Source: Bin80 sp026708685 (GTDB lineage: Bacteria; Bacteroidota; Rhodothermia; Rhodothermales; Bin80). Taken from it: 64,000 bases of DNA. The stretch lies in NCBI GenBank assembly GCA_965200955.1, contig OZ241742.1, positions 3,348,001 through 3,412,000 of the forward strand. Direction: 5' to 3'. Under the pieces are notes generated by a model that was not told the DNA's origin, searched no databases, and saw only the letters and a list, made by a program, of their open reading frames with translations. Both the position numbers and the translations under genes were made by a program. Shown in pieces: positions 1 to 9,720 of this stretch (positions are counted from its first letter, which is position 1; the number at the start of each line of letters is the position of its first letter).

Positions 1-1
1 A

Positions 2-655
2 CGGATTGCACCCGTCCCTGATCTGGTGAAACTTGCACAGGAGTTTGATGCGGCTCTGATGTTGGATGATGCTCATGCAGTTGGAGTCATCGGTCCTGGT
101 GGCCGAGGATCTGCCGCATACTTTGGATTGGGGGATCAAGTCCCTCTCACGACGGGTACGTTCTCGAAAAGCTTTGCCTCGCTGGGGGGCTTCATCACGG
201 GCGATGAGAATGTGATTGAATACATTCGTCACATGTCCAGTACACACATCTTTAGTGCCTCCATGCCCCCAAGTACGGTCGCCACCGTCTTGAAATGCTT
301 GGAAATTCTTCAGGAAGAAACATGGAGACTGGATCGCCTCTGGGAGATTTCCAATTATATGAGGGATGGCTTCCGAAATGCCGGATTTAATGTATGGACA
401 AGTGAAGCTCCCATTATCCCAGTGGTCATCGGCGAAGATGATATGGACACTGCATTCCAATTCTGGCATGACCTGTTGTATGAGGGAGTCTTTGTCAATC
501 CGGTAGTCCCATGGCGCGGGGCCGTTTCGGGTGGTCTTTGCATCATGCGAACTTCGTATATGGCCACCCATACCGATGAAGACCTTGATATGATTCTGGA
601 GGCCTTCTATCGTGTGGGACAAAAGCATGGGGTCCTGTCAAGCCGTGTAGATTAA
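2..655 (+). CDS. spt: Serine palmitoyltransferase-like aminotransferase, 5' partial
   Basis: This is the C-terminal part (about 217 codons) of a PLP-dependent alpha-oxoamine synthase; the reading frame is open from the window edge. The motif LMLDDAHAVG carries the PLP-contacting Asp and His, and TGTFSKSFASLGG carries the Schiff-base lysine (codon 167-169). HIFSASMPP and RTSYMATHT are typical of serine palmitoyltransferases rather than of 8-amino-7-oxononanoate synthase or 2-amino-3-ketobutyrate ligase. By family the enzyme condenses serine with an acyl-CoA or acyl-ACP to make 3-ketosphinganine, the first step of sphingolipid synthesis, which is common in Bacteroidota. The stop codon overlaps the next start by one base (TAATG), so the two genes are translationally coupled. 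BioF or KBL cannot be fully excluded without the N-terminal half. Confidence 0.82.
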   Translation, partial: RIAPVPDLVKLAQEFDAALMLDDAHAVGVIGPGGRGSAAYFGLGDQVPLTTGTFSKSFASLGGFITGDENVIEYIRHMSSTHIFSASMPPSTVATVLKCLEILQEETWRLDRLWEISNYMRDGFRNAGFNVWTSEAPIIPVVIGEDDMDTAFQFWHDLLYEGVFVNPVVPWRGAVSGGLCIMRTSYMATHTDEDLDMILEAFYRVGQKHGVLSSRVD

Positions 656-1800
656 TGGGCTCCCCACCCTGTGTTGTTCGGCCAGTTCAGTCTCGGCGTG
701 ATCTGCGGCGTTTTGTCCAGCTACCCTATGATCTCTATCAGGGAAATCATTACTGGGTTCCCCCCTTGCGAGTAGATCAATTTGAGATGCTCAACCCCCG
801 TAAACATCCATTCTATGATCATGGACGCATGCAGATGTTTTTAGCCTTTGATCAAAACGGGGATGTGGTTGGACGGATTGCTGCAATCATCAATGGGATG
901 CATCTCAAAACCCATAACGATCAAACGGGTTTTTTTGGTTTCTTTGAAACGCAGGAACGTTATGAGATTGCTGAAGCCCTACTCCATGCTGCCGCCACCT
1001 GGCTCCGAGGCGAGGGGATGCACCATATTCGTGGGCCTGTCAATCCATCGGTGAATGATCCAGCGGGCCTTCTCGTTGACGGATTTGATCGGATCCCATC
1101 GCTCATGATGACCTATAATTTTCCCTATTATGAAGAGTATCTTCTGCGGTGGGGATTTTCTCGAGTGATGACGTTATGGGCCTACTATATTCACCGAAAG
1201 CATGTCCTTCTTGACCGTTTACGACGTGGTGCCGCCATCGTCCATCGTCGAACTCCTGGCCTTTCTATTCGCACTTTGGATTTTTCTCGTTTTGATCAGG
1301 AGATCAAAATCATTCGAGATATCTTTAACGATGCATGGTCGGACAATTGGGGATTTGTGCCGTTTACAGAGCGTGAATTCCAGCACTTAGCAAAGGGAAT
1401 GAAACAGATTATTGACCCCCGCATCTGTTTTATCCTTGAGAACGACGGAGAACCCGTTGGATTTACCATTAGCATCCCAGATATCAACCCTACCTTCCAG
1501 CGAATCCCTAACGGGCGACTCTTTCCGTTTGGACTTGCGAAGTTGTTGATCCTGACGAAATTTGCACGTGTTACTGAAGTCCGGGTACCTTTGATGGGGA
1601 TTCGAAAATCGTTTCAGAGACATGCCCTTGATGTGATCGCCGTACTGGAAACGATCGAAAAAACGTCACAGTATGGATATATGGCTGGTGAGTTGAGCTG
1701 GGTTCTGGATGACAATCATGTTCTGAGAAACTTCCTGACTTCCATCAACTCGGTAGCCGACAAGCAGTATGCCATCCTTGAGGCTTCTCTCCATCAATAG
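655..1800 (+). CDS. GNAT-fold protein coupled to spt
   Basis: This 381-residue protein resembles the GNAT-fold N-acetyltransferase-like proteins often found beside spt genes in Bacteroidota. The N-terminus (VVRPVQSRRDLRRFVQLPYDLY) is followed by NHYWVPPLRVDQ and a GNAT-like stretch, MFLAFDQNGDVVGRIAAIIN. A second half near residues 240-350 (ILENDGEPVGFTISIPDIN) looks like a second GNAT-type segment. No signal peptide is visible, so it should be cytoplasmic. The start overlaps the spt stop by one base, which suggests coordinated production. The acyl acceptor is not known from sequence; involvement in sphingolipid metabolism is inferred from the coupling only. Confidence 0.8.
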   Translation: MGSPPCVVRPVQSRRDLRRFVQLPYDLYQGNHYWVPPLRVDQFEMLNPRKHPFYDHGRMQMFLAFDQNGDVVGRIAAIINGMHLKTHNDQTGFFGFFETQERYEIAEALLHAAATWLRGEGMHHIRGPVNPSVNDPAGLLVDGFDRIPSLMMTYNFPYYEEYLLRWGFSRVMTLWAYYIHRKHVLLDRLRRGAAIVHRRTPGLSIRTLDFSRFDQEIKIIRDIFNDAWSDNWGFVPFTEREFQHLAKGMKQIIDPRICFILENDGEPVGFTISIPDINPTFQRIPNGRLFPFGLAKLLILTKFARVTEVRVPLMGIRKSFQRHALDVIAVLETIEKTSQYGYMAGELSWVLDDNHVLRNFLTSINSVADKQYAILEASLHQ

Positions 1801-1851
1801 CCTCAGTGGGCTCCGTCTTTACAGGTGATTGGTGATTGATCGTATTGTTGA

Positions 1852-2388
1852 TCACTTTCTTGCCCATCTCAGCGATGCGTTGGAACCGACGGCCATCACA
1901 GATGCCACAAAGTTATATAGAATGTCATGGACATCAAAGACGCGATTGGGTAATTGTATTTGAATGATTTCGTCAATGGTACCAAAGAGTGAGGTCACAA
2001 CAATCACGATCAGAAAACTCACAGGTATCTTTTGTCCACCCACCGACCGCTCCAGAAGTGCTGCATGGATCAGTAATGCAACCACACCATACATGATAAT
2101 GTGAATGCGCTCTTCAGGAAAACTGATTTGGGAAAACACAAACCAGTAAACGAGAATGATTCCTGAAGTCACTCCCATCTCTTTCAGATTTGGAATTGAC
2201 GTCATCCCCTGAGTGACGACAATCAAAAGAATGAGACTGGAGACCAGCACAAACAGATAGGAACCCCAGCCAGTGGATTCAACCATTAGAAACCAGTCTC
2301 GCACCACCCCAAGAGTACAATAGATGCTCAATAATCCAAGAAATGCGGTCACCCACAGACGTTTTTCACGCTTTGAGACAAAATTCAT
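1852..2388 (-). CDS. VanZ-like membrane protein
   Basis: This is a 178-residue protein with about five or six predicted membrane helices. The first spans roughly residues 10-28, followed by helices near 42-60, 73-90, 96-112 and 123-140. It carries the acidic and polar signature of the VanZ-like family: EERIHIIMYG in the fourth helix region and TIDEIIQIQLPNRVFDVHD near residues 137-155, with the D-E...Q...R...D spacing seen in this family. VanZ-like proteins are widespread in Bacteroidota and mostly have no assigned role; teicoplanin resistance applies only to the enterococcal founder and should not be assumed here. It is convergent with the upstream GNAT gene, 51 bases away. Confidence 0.8.
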   Translation of the reverse strand: MNFVSKREKRLWVTAFLGLLSIYCTLGVVRDWFLMVESTGWGSYLFVLVSSLILLIVVTQGMTSIPNLKEMGVTSGIILVYWFVFSQISFPEERIHIIMYGVVALLIHAALLERSVGGQKIPVSFLIVIVVTSLFGTIDEIIQIQLPNRVFDVHDILYNFVASVMAVGSNASLRWARK

Positions 2389-2874
2389 TACGTTAAGTCA
2401 TATCCATGGCTGCACAAAAATATTGTCGGTGATCTCAAGGGGATACAATGAAAGTCATGAAGGAACGAGATTTTCTCATCATGACCTTGAAGGTGATCCT
2501 GCAAGATTGGATCACTGGGAGAGCTGTATGGGTGTTCATCTGGCAGTTATACGATTATAGTGGAAGTTGTTTTCTTTCAAGGATCCTCCACTTAAAATCC
2601 TACACCCTAATGATCATGCTCATTGTAGTCCCTATAACTGAGAGATATGGATGGTCATTCCATACATGCCGGCATCATTCTGACGATCACCATCCAGAGG
2701 GCATGAACGACATCTTCATCAATTGCCCTATCTTATTGAGAGTAAAAGCGTTTCAACCATCTTTCAAGGTGTGTTTGGCGGATACGGAATTCCAGTAGGA
2801 CATCATCAAATGCTACTTATGGAGACCTTGTGAATGTCTTCTTATATGAAGATCCATTACGATTCAATTCTACC
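2389..2874. other. Intergenic stretch, no gene seen
   Basis: This ~490-bp region separates the divergent VanZ-like gene and rdgB. Short reading frames here have no recognisable motifs and look like chance. It probably holds the divergent promoters, but I see no convincing consensus. A GGAG at 2821-2824 lies just upstream of a possible GTG start at 2830 for rdgB. Confidence 0.5.
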
Positions 2875-3465
2875 ATGAAACGACAGATTGTACTTGCAAG
2901 CCGGAATGTGCATAAGATTGAAGAATTAAAACTTCTTCTTGATACCGCTCCTTTTGACTTTGTTAATTTGTCTGATTACCCCAATGCTCCATCGGTGGAT
3001 GAAGATGAAACGACGCTGATGGGCAATGCCGCATTAAAAGCCCTCAGTGCTCAACAGCATACGGGGCTCAGTGCAATTGGAGATGATACGGGGCTGTTTA
3101 TTGAAGCCCTTGATGGAAAACCTGGAGTACTTTCAGCTCGCTTTGCTGGAGACTATGCCACTGGAGCAGACAATTGTCAACTCGTCCTTGAACTCCTCAA
3201 ACATGAATCCTATCGTGCTGCAAAATTTGTCACTGTACTGGCTTTGGCACACTCTGATGGAATATCCTATTTTGAAGGACATCTCAATGGTAAAATTTCG
3301 ATGTCTGTCATGTCCTCCCATGGGTTTGGTTATGAACCCATCTTCATTCCAGACGGACTGAACGTCAGCATGGCACAGCTGTCCCGACAACAAAAGAATA
3401 CAATCAGCCATAGAGCGGAAAGCGCTAAGTCTTTGCTCGGTTTTCTTGACACTGTAAAAGTCTGA
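2875..3465 (+). CDS. rdgB: XTP/dITP diphosphatase (HAM1/RdgB)
   Basis: This enzyme hydrolyses non-canonical purine nucleotides (ITP, dITP, XTP) to the monophosphate, keeping them out of DNA and RNA. Family motifs appear in order: IVLASRNVHKIEEL at the N-terminus, SVDEDETTLMGNAALKA, GDDTGLFIEALDGKPGV with the catalytic acidic residues, GFGYEPIF, and ISHRAESAK near the end. I chose the ATG at 2875 (196 residues) because the conserved fold begins right there. A GTG at 2830 preceded by GGAG would add 15 residues that match nothing in the family, but it has the better ribosome-binding site. The stop overlaps the dtd start (TGATG), so the two housekeeping genes are coupled. Confidence 0.9.
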   Translation: MKRQIVLASRNVHKIEELKLLLDTAPFDFVNLSDYPNAPSVDEDETTLMGNAALKALSAQQHTGLSAIGDDTGLFIEALDGKPGVLSARFAGDYATGADNCQLVLELLKHESYRAAKFVTVLALAHSDGISYFEGHLNGKISMSVMSSHGFGYEPIFIPDGLNVSMAQLSRQQKNTISHRAESAKSLLGFLDTVKV

Positions 3466-3929
3466 TGATTGCACTAATACAGCGAGTTCAACATGCCTCT
3501 GTGACCATTGATCATCATCCCCACGCAAGCATCAATGCAGGCTTGTTGATCTTCTTGGGAATTCACCCTCACGACACACAAGAAGAGGCGGACTGGATCA
3601 TACGAAAATGTGTTTGCCTTCGCATCTTTTCAGATGAGCAGGGGCGCATGAATCTATCGGTCAAGGATATTGGTGGAGAGATTCTACTTGTCTCTCAATT
3701 CACACTTTACGGCAATGCCACCAAGAGCAACCGCCCCTCATTTGTGGAGGCCGCTCATCCAAAAGTAGCCGAACCCCTGTACGACTATGTTGAACGACAT
3801 CTGTCTCATGCACTCGGCAACACAGTAGCATCTGGTGTGTTTGGGGCATCCATGCAAGTGTCGCTGATCAATGACGGACCCGTAACTCTCTGGGTTGAAC
3901 GGCCACCCAAAACACCTATGGAGTCATAG
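3465..3929 (+). CDS. dtd: D-aminoacyl-tRNA deacylase
   Basis: This 154-residue protein has the usual length and the two signature motifs of Dtd. SQFTLYG lies near residue 80 and NDGPVTLWVE near residue 137; the latter corresponds to the cross-subunit GP motif that enforces chirality. The N-terminus, MIALIQRVQHASV, is also typical. The enzyme removes D-amino acids (and glycine) from mischarged tRNA in the cytoplasm. It overlaps rdgB by one base, and its 3' end converges on the S9 peptidase gene 50 bp away. Confidence 0.93.
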   Translation: MIALIQRVQHASVTIDHHPHASINAGLLIFLGIHPHDTQEEADWIIRKCVCLRIFSDEQGRMNLSVKDIGGEILLVSQFTLYGNATKSNRPSFVEAAHPKVAEPLYDYVERHLSHALGNTVASGVFGASMQVSLINDGPVTLWVERPPKTPMES

Positions 3930-3978
3930 AATCCGTTATATCTTGATGCCCAGTTGTCTGCCTATTCCAAACAAACCT

Positions 3979-6426
3979 TCATCTATGCGGAGATGATACC
4001 GTTTCCACCTCCTCTGGCATATCCACATTTTTGACGTAGGTATCCAACCAGCGGGTGGTTTCCCAGAGGACATGCCCGACTGATTCGCGTGCACGATATC
4101 CATGGCTTTCGTGAGGAAGCATGACCAGTCGTACTGTCTTTCCAAGCCCTTTCAATGCCCCATAAAAACGCCTACTCTGAAGCGGAAACGTTCCTGAATT
4201 ATTGTCGGCCTCTCCATGAATCAAAAGAATGGGTTCATTGACTTTATCGGCATGCATGAATGGTGACATGGAATAATACGTTTCGGGAGACTCCCAGAAA
4301 AGTCGCTGCTCTCTCTGAAATCCAAACGGCGTGAGAGTTCGGTTGTAGGCACCGCTGCGGGCAATCCCTGCCCGAAAGAGATCCGAATGAGCCAACAGGT
4401 TCGCGGCCATAAACGCTCCATAGGAATGTCCAGCAATGGCGACTCGCTGGCGGTCAACCACTCCCCTTTCTACTCCCGCATCTATGGCAGCTTGTGCATT
4501 AGCAATCAGCTGTTCTCTGAACGTATCGTTGGGTTCCTCACCCTCTAATCCAATCACTGGCATAGATGTACCGTCAAGGACGGCATACCCCTGTGTCACA
4601 TAGGGAAGAGCACCCGAATAGCTGATGGACTTGAATCGGTAGGGACTCCCAGATCGCTGACCTGCATAGGATGCATTGATAAACTCTCGGGGGTAAGCCC
4701 AGATCAAAGTTGGTAGAGGACCATCACGTTCAGTATGAAAATTAGGCGGCAGATAGAGGGTCGACTTTAGGGGGACACCATCTGCCCGAACATACTGCAG
4801 TTCTTCCTTCGCTATCGTAGCCAATTCTGGATAAGGATGTTCGAAATCAGTAACTGCTGTGAGTGATCCCGTTTCAAGATTGCGAAGAAAATAGTTGGGT
4901 GGAGTTTCCTCCGATTCTCGAATCGTTAAAATACTGGTTTCATCTACAATGGCAACGGGTCGTTCATAGTAGGGAGCCTCACTTTGAAACAACGTCGTCA
5001 TCTGTCCCGAATCCAAATCATACGTTCTCAAAAATGGGCGGTCTCCCTCTTCGGAAGCCCCAGTCCCAATCAGAAAAAGATGTTGATCCTGCATTCGAAG
5101 GACTGAGGTTCCATGATCGGTTCGCTCCGTTTGAAAGCTGCCCGGATGACTGTAACGATCTTCGGTAGAGCGGTCAAACCCCACTTTGGTGATTTGGCCT
5201 GGATCCGATGGATTCAAAAAAGAAGTTCTTGTCTGGCGTGTTGACCACCAGATTTCTCGGACAATCGCAAGAGAATCTGATCCCCACTGAATTCCACTAT
5301 AGCGTAGCGGCAATTTCACGAGGGAGTACGGGGTGGCGTCAAAAGGTGCTTCAAGCAGGAAGATTTCGTCTCTCCATTCTGCTTCCACTCCACCATCTCC
5401 ATCATCAAGTGCTTCTACCCACATAAGCGTGGCAGGAGCATCGGATCTCCAAGACATGCTACGGGGATCAATGATGGTAGATCCAAATGCAACGGGTATA
5501 TTCTCGGCCAAAGGAAGTTGAGCGACTTCTCTGATCATGTTACCTCCAGAATCATAGATGGTATAGCTATGTGCAAAACGGCTTGCAGGAACCAGATAAG
5601 AGAATGGCTGGTGCATTTCTCGCATCAGAATATAGTCCCCGCTGGGTGATGGACTGGGTATTAACGCCAGTCCTTGGGAGCCGATTGGGGTGATCTGACC
5701 GTCAAGAGTGAGATGGACAATCTGAGATTGCATAAACCAGGAAAATAACGCTTCATCATGTGGATTTGATAGCAAATCCTGATAGGTCCGTGCAGGTGCC
5801 TCTTCGCCAAGGTTTTCCTGAATAACGGGCCCCCCTGGAGCATCAGGTGAATGCGGCATGGGACTGTGATCTTCTGGAACTGCTCGAACCAGAAGAGATT
5901 TTGAGTCTGGGTTCCAACGAACGCTCCCATACATTACGTCATGGATGGCAACATCCGTTAGTTTGGTTGCCGCTGCCGTAGATACATCGGCCACATATAG
6001 CTCAATCCGATCATCCATATCTACGGTAAATGCAACATGCATTCCATTCGGGGACCATGATACATTGCGGATGCCCCTCAATTCTGGAATCCCCGTCACA
6101 GGCCGTGCCGTAGTTGAATTCAGTGATTTGAAGCTCATTCCCACATACGAAGTTGCTCGACTTGGACCGTGAATCCTAGGGTTGATTCGCAAGCCTGCCA
6201 AACGCAGCTCAGGAGCGGAAATATCTGTAATAGAGGGGAGTCCCGACCGATGCAATAAAGCCATCAGGATACCATCTGGACTCAGACTTACATGAGGAGT
6301 TGCAGGCACATCCAAAAGACGACCTAGTGGATCAGGCGGTTGTTGATAGCTGGTTTGAGCGATTGAAGACTGCATTTGAACAGAAACCATCAGCAAGGTG
6401 CACAATGCAATGAAGAACGAATTCAT
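3979..6426 (-). CDS. S9 family peptidase, glutamyl-endopeptidase type
   Basis: This is an 815-residue secreted serine peptidase of the prolyl-oligopeptidase clan. An N-terminal signal peptide (MNSFFIALCTLLMVSVQMQS) is followed by a long beta-propeller-like region (LSPDG, WSPNG, WNPDSK repeats) and a C-terminal alpha/beta hydrolase domain. The nucleophile elbow is GHSYGAF about 150 residues from the C-terminus, the acid is in LIHGEADNNSG, and the histidine is in HESHGY. The GHSYGAFMAANLLAHSDLF context matches the glutamyl endopeptidase subgroup (S9D) related to the plant chloroplast enzyme. I chose the ATG at 6426 because it begins the signal peptide; 27 further upstream codons are open but would bury it. 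Cleavage specificity is inferred from the family. Confidence 0.88.
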   Translation of the reverse strand: MNSFFIALCTLLMVSVQMQSSIAQTSYQQPPDPLGRLLDVPATPHVSLSPDGILMALLHRSGLPSITDISAPELRLAGLRINPRIHGPSRATSYVGMSFKSLNSTTARPVTGIPELRGIRNVSWSPNGMHVAFTVDMDDRIELYVADVSTAAATKLTDVAIHDVMYGSVRWNPDSKSLLVRAVPEDHSPMPHSPDAPGGPVIQENLGEEAPARTYQDLLSNPHDEALFSWFMQSQIVHLTLDGQITPIGSQGLALIPSPSPSGDYILMREMHQPFSYLVPASRFAHSYTIYDSGGNMIREVAQLPLAENIPVAFGSTIIDPRSMSWRSDAPATLMWVEALDDGDGGVEAEWRDEIFLLEAPFDATPYSLVKLPLRYSGIQWGSDSLAIVREIWWSTRQTRTSFLNPSDPGQITKVGFDRSTEDRYSHPGSFQTERTDHGTSVLRMQDQHLFLIGTGASEEGDRPFLRTYDLDSGQMTTLFQSEAPYYERPVAIVDETSILTIRESEETPPNYFLRNLETGSLTAVTDFEHPYPELATIAKEELQYVRADGVPLKSTLYLPPNFHTERDGPLPTLIWAYPREFINASYAGQRSGSPYRFKSISYSGALPYVTQGYAVLDGTSMPVIGLEGEEPNDTFREQLIANAQAAIDAGVERGVVDRQRVAIAGHSYGAFMAANLLAHSDLFRAGIARSGAYNRTLTPFGFQREQRLFWESPETYYSMSPFMHADKVNEPILLIHGEADNNSGTFPLQSRRFYGALKGLGKTVRLVMLPHESHGYRARESVGHVLWETTRWLDTYVKNVDMPEEVETVSSPHR

Positions 6427-6619
6427 GGACGATAAATAATGATTGGATGAATGAAACCTATCACCATCAATTAAGATTCTATGCCAAAATGAATCATTCT
6501 TCTCCATAAAATGGGAACAACCAACAGTGGAATGAGACCTCCTGCTATCTGGTTCTGGCCTGATTAGTCACAGATGATTCCAACAATTCTTACGTCCCTA
6601 TAGGGTTCATTAGTTCAAA

Positions 6620-6652
6620 TTGTTAGAAATCCAATGCATTATCGTATATTTG
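6620..6652 (+). promoter_or_regulatory. Bacteroidota-type promoter upstream of susC
   Basis: TATATTTG at 6645-6652 matches the TAnnTTTG -7 element used by the Bacteroidota primary sigma factor. A TTG at 6620-6622 lies 22 bases upstream, one or two more than the usual -33/-7 spacing. The ATG of susC is 50 bases downstream, leaving room for an AT-rich leader. This is a consensus match only. Confidence 0.45.
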
Positions 6653-6702
6653 CAAAAGTTTTGAATTAGTAGGCTACATTTTTCATCATTCTAACCACAA
6701 AT

Positions 6703-9700
6703 ATGAAGGCACGATTACTTCTTTACATATTTGTCCCTTTAGTTTTACTTAGCTTTGGAAGCGCTTCCGCGCAAGAGCAAGTTCAAGGGACTGTTCGTGA
6801 CGCATTCTCTTCTGATCCTTTACCTGGTGTTAATGTGATCATCAAGGGAACTGCTCAAGGGACTGTAACCAATATTGACGGGTTGTATAACCTGTCTGTC
6901 AATTCTCTCCAGGACACTCTTGTTTTTTCGTTCATCGGATTTGATTCCCAAGAGGTGGGGATTGCTGGTCGGACGACGATTGACGTAGATCTGGTTGAAA
7001 CCATCTATGAAGTCGGAGAAGAACTTGTGGTCACCGGATACGGATCCCAGGAGCGTCGATCGATCACTGGATCGGTATCTAATCTTGGCGAAGATGATTT
7101 TCTTAGCGGCAATGTCAATTCCGTCAATGAAATGATTCAGGGCAAGGTGGCTGGACTTCAGATTTCCACGCGCAATGGCAATCCGAACGACACTCCTGAT
7201 GTTCGCCTGCGCGGTATCTCTTCGTTTGGAGCCAATCAATCTCCCCTTGTTGTCATTGATGGTGTGATTGGTGGAAGTATTGACAGCGTTGATCCAACGG
7301 ACATTGAATCCATTGATGTCCTTAAAGATGCCTCTGCCGCTGCCATCTATGGAACTCGTGGATCTGCAGGTGTGATTTTGATCACCACCAAAGGGGGAGA
7401 GGCCCGAGAAGGCGTGTCCGTAGAATACAATGCCTATTATACATTTGAGAACGTTGAGAATCGTTTAGATGTCCTGACGGGAGAAGAATTTCGGCAACTT
7501 TCCAGCCAAACAGGCTATGCGCCTGCAAACGATCTTGGAGCGAATACCGACTGGTTTGAAGAAATTTCACAGCAAGGGGCAAACATGGTTCATACCATTG
7601 CTCTTAGTGGAGGTAGCGAAAATTCCATCTATCGCGTTTCTGGAAATTTCCGTGACCGAAATGGAATCCAACGATATACAGGATTTCAAGAAATCGGAGG
7701 TCGACTTAACTTTACACAGTGGACTTTTGACCAGAAACTAGAACTGACGATTCAGCTTTCTGCTACCAAAACAGACCGAAATTTTGGATTTGCGGACGCC
7801 TTCAAATTTGCTGGAGTCATGAAACCCACGGATCCAGTTAGTGGAGATGGATATCAAAATACTGGCGGTTTCTTTGAGGAGCCCCTCTTTAATTATTTTA
7901 ACCCTGTAAATATCATTGAAGAGGGAACCAGAACTGGCGAAAACAAGCTATTCACTGGAGTATTCCGAGGAGAATACGATTTATCTTCCATACTCCCGGG
8001 CCTCTCCATAGCTGCACAATACTCGTTCCAGAATCAAGATGTGATTAACAGAAATTTCTTCTCACGTCGCCATAAGGTTGGGGGAGGAGCGACGGTTGCC
8101 ACCTTAGGCCCAGGGCGTGCAGAGCAGCTCTATTCCGACTTGGAAAGCGAACTCTTTGAAACCACTCTCCATTACGCAGGAGATGTATCCAGAGATGTTG
8201 GACTTGAGTTCATTACTGGCTATTCCTATAACGATTTTGTAAATGAAGGATTTGACGCTGGCGGTGGTGACTTCATTACAGACAACGTTACCACCCATAA
8301 CTTCTCCTTTGCTCAAGACTTCAATCAGGGGGAGGCCAATGTTGGTAGCTACCGTAATTCAAACCGACTGATCGGGTTCTTTGGACGATTGAATGTAAAT
8401 TACGATGGCACATTCTTCTTCAACGGTAGTTTCCGCCGCGAAGGATCTTCCCGGTTTGGAATAGATAACAAATGGGGACTTTTCTGGTCTGCAGGGGTAG
8501 GGGTTGAGATAGCCAACCTGATTGATGTGCCATTTAGTGAATTGCGATTGCGCGGAAGTATTGGATTAACTGGACAGGATGCCCCTGCAAGCGGGCTTTC
8601 TCTATCTAGGCTCGGCCCCGCTGGGACGTTCTTTGTTGGCGGATCCTACATTCAGAGCTTCGGTCCAATCAGTAACCCCAATCCAGACTTGAAATGGGAA
8701 GAGAAAACCGAAATCAATGTTGGTCTTGACTTCGTTGCGTTAGATAACCGTCTAAGTGGTCGCATTGATGCTTACCAGTCTACCACAAGTGACTTACTCT
8801 TCCAGATTGCTGTTCCTGTTCCTCCAAATCTATTCCCCACCACCTGGGCAAACGTTGGAGAGTTATCCACCAGCGGAGTTGAGCTCTCTTTGGATTATCA
8901 GGTACTTCAGCCAAGTCCAAGTAACAATGTTTCATGGAATACTGGAATCATTGCCTCTCTCTACTCCGAAACCATGCTCAACGAGTACCTGACCGAAGAA
9001 GTTCAGTACTTAGCAACACCTGGTGCTCCTGGCCTAAATGATGTTCAACTAGTCCGTATTAAAGAGGAGAGCCGATTGGACAATTTTGGGGACCTCGGTT
9101 TGCGAGGATAGGTGACAACGGAGAATGGCTGTTTCTTACGAGTCAAGGTGCAGAAACTGCTACTCCAGCCGATGATGGAAGTGATGAACAAGTCTTAGGG
9201 AATGGACTTCCCGATTTTCAGTTAGGATGGACAAATCGAATATCCTTTGATCAGATTGATCTTAGCTTCTTTATTGAAGGTGTATTTGGACACCAAATTG
9301 CTAACATGTTCAGCACATTCTACTCTGCACCAAATCAAATTACCAATTATAACGTTTTGTCAGAGGCATTTGAGTTAGCGGACCTCACGGAAGGCCCACG
9401 CTGGTCCAGTTACCATGTAGAGAACGGAGATTACATCCGTCTAAACAATGCCTCTATCGGGTATACTCTTCCAGCATCTGTTGTTGCAAGTACCCCTCTG
9501 AAACGCGTGCGACTTTATGTGTCGGGTAATAATCTATTTACGTTTACTACTTACTCAGGGCTTAACCCGCAAGTGCGATATGTTGACCGTAATCAAGGTC
9601 AATCGGGGCAAGGCCAGTCCGTTGGTCCACTTAGTCCAGGGATTGAGCGTCGTATTGAATACTTCACAACACGCTCCATCAGTTTTGGCGTAAACATCAA

Positions 9701-9707
9701 CTTATAA
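6703..9707 (+). pseudogene. SusC/RagA-family TonB-linked outer membrane receptor, one-base frameshift
   Basis: This is a receptor of about 1000 codons for TonB-dependent uptake of oligosaccharides or other large nutrients. It has a signal peptide (ending SFGSASAQ), a carboxypeptidase-like domain (residues ~25-100), the plug with the SusC signature (LVVIDG, DIESIDVLKDASAAAIYG) and a long barrel. The first frame stops at 9109-9111 after residue 802. Adding one G near 9067 turns the garbled end into KEGEPIGQFWGPRF and joins it to the frame running to 9707 (GDNGEWLFL... SISFGVNINL), a standard SusC C-terminus. So exactly one base is missing. No slippery heptamer is present, so programmed shifting is unlikely. 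It is either a recent mutation or an assembly error. The susD partner follows 13 bp downstream. Confidence 0.88.
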
Positions 9708-9720
9708 CCATAGACCAACA

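Noticed and set aside
2448..2798. Reading frame of 116 codons between the VanZ-like gene and rdgB
   Set aside because: No family motif, odd composition, and several equally long overlapping frames; looks like chance.
3133..3528. 131-codon frame antisense to rdgB and dtd
   Set aside because: Lies entirely opposite two well-supported housekeeping genes.
9055..9110. Programmed -1 frameshift in susC
   Set aside because: There is no X-XXY-YYZ slippery heptamer in the right phase, and SusC genes are not known to use recoding; a missing base explains it better.
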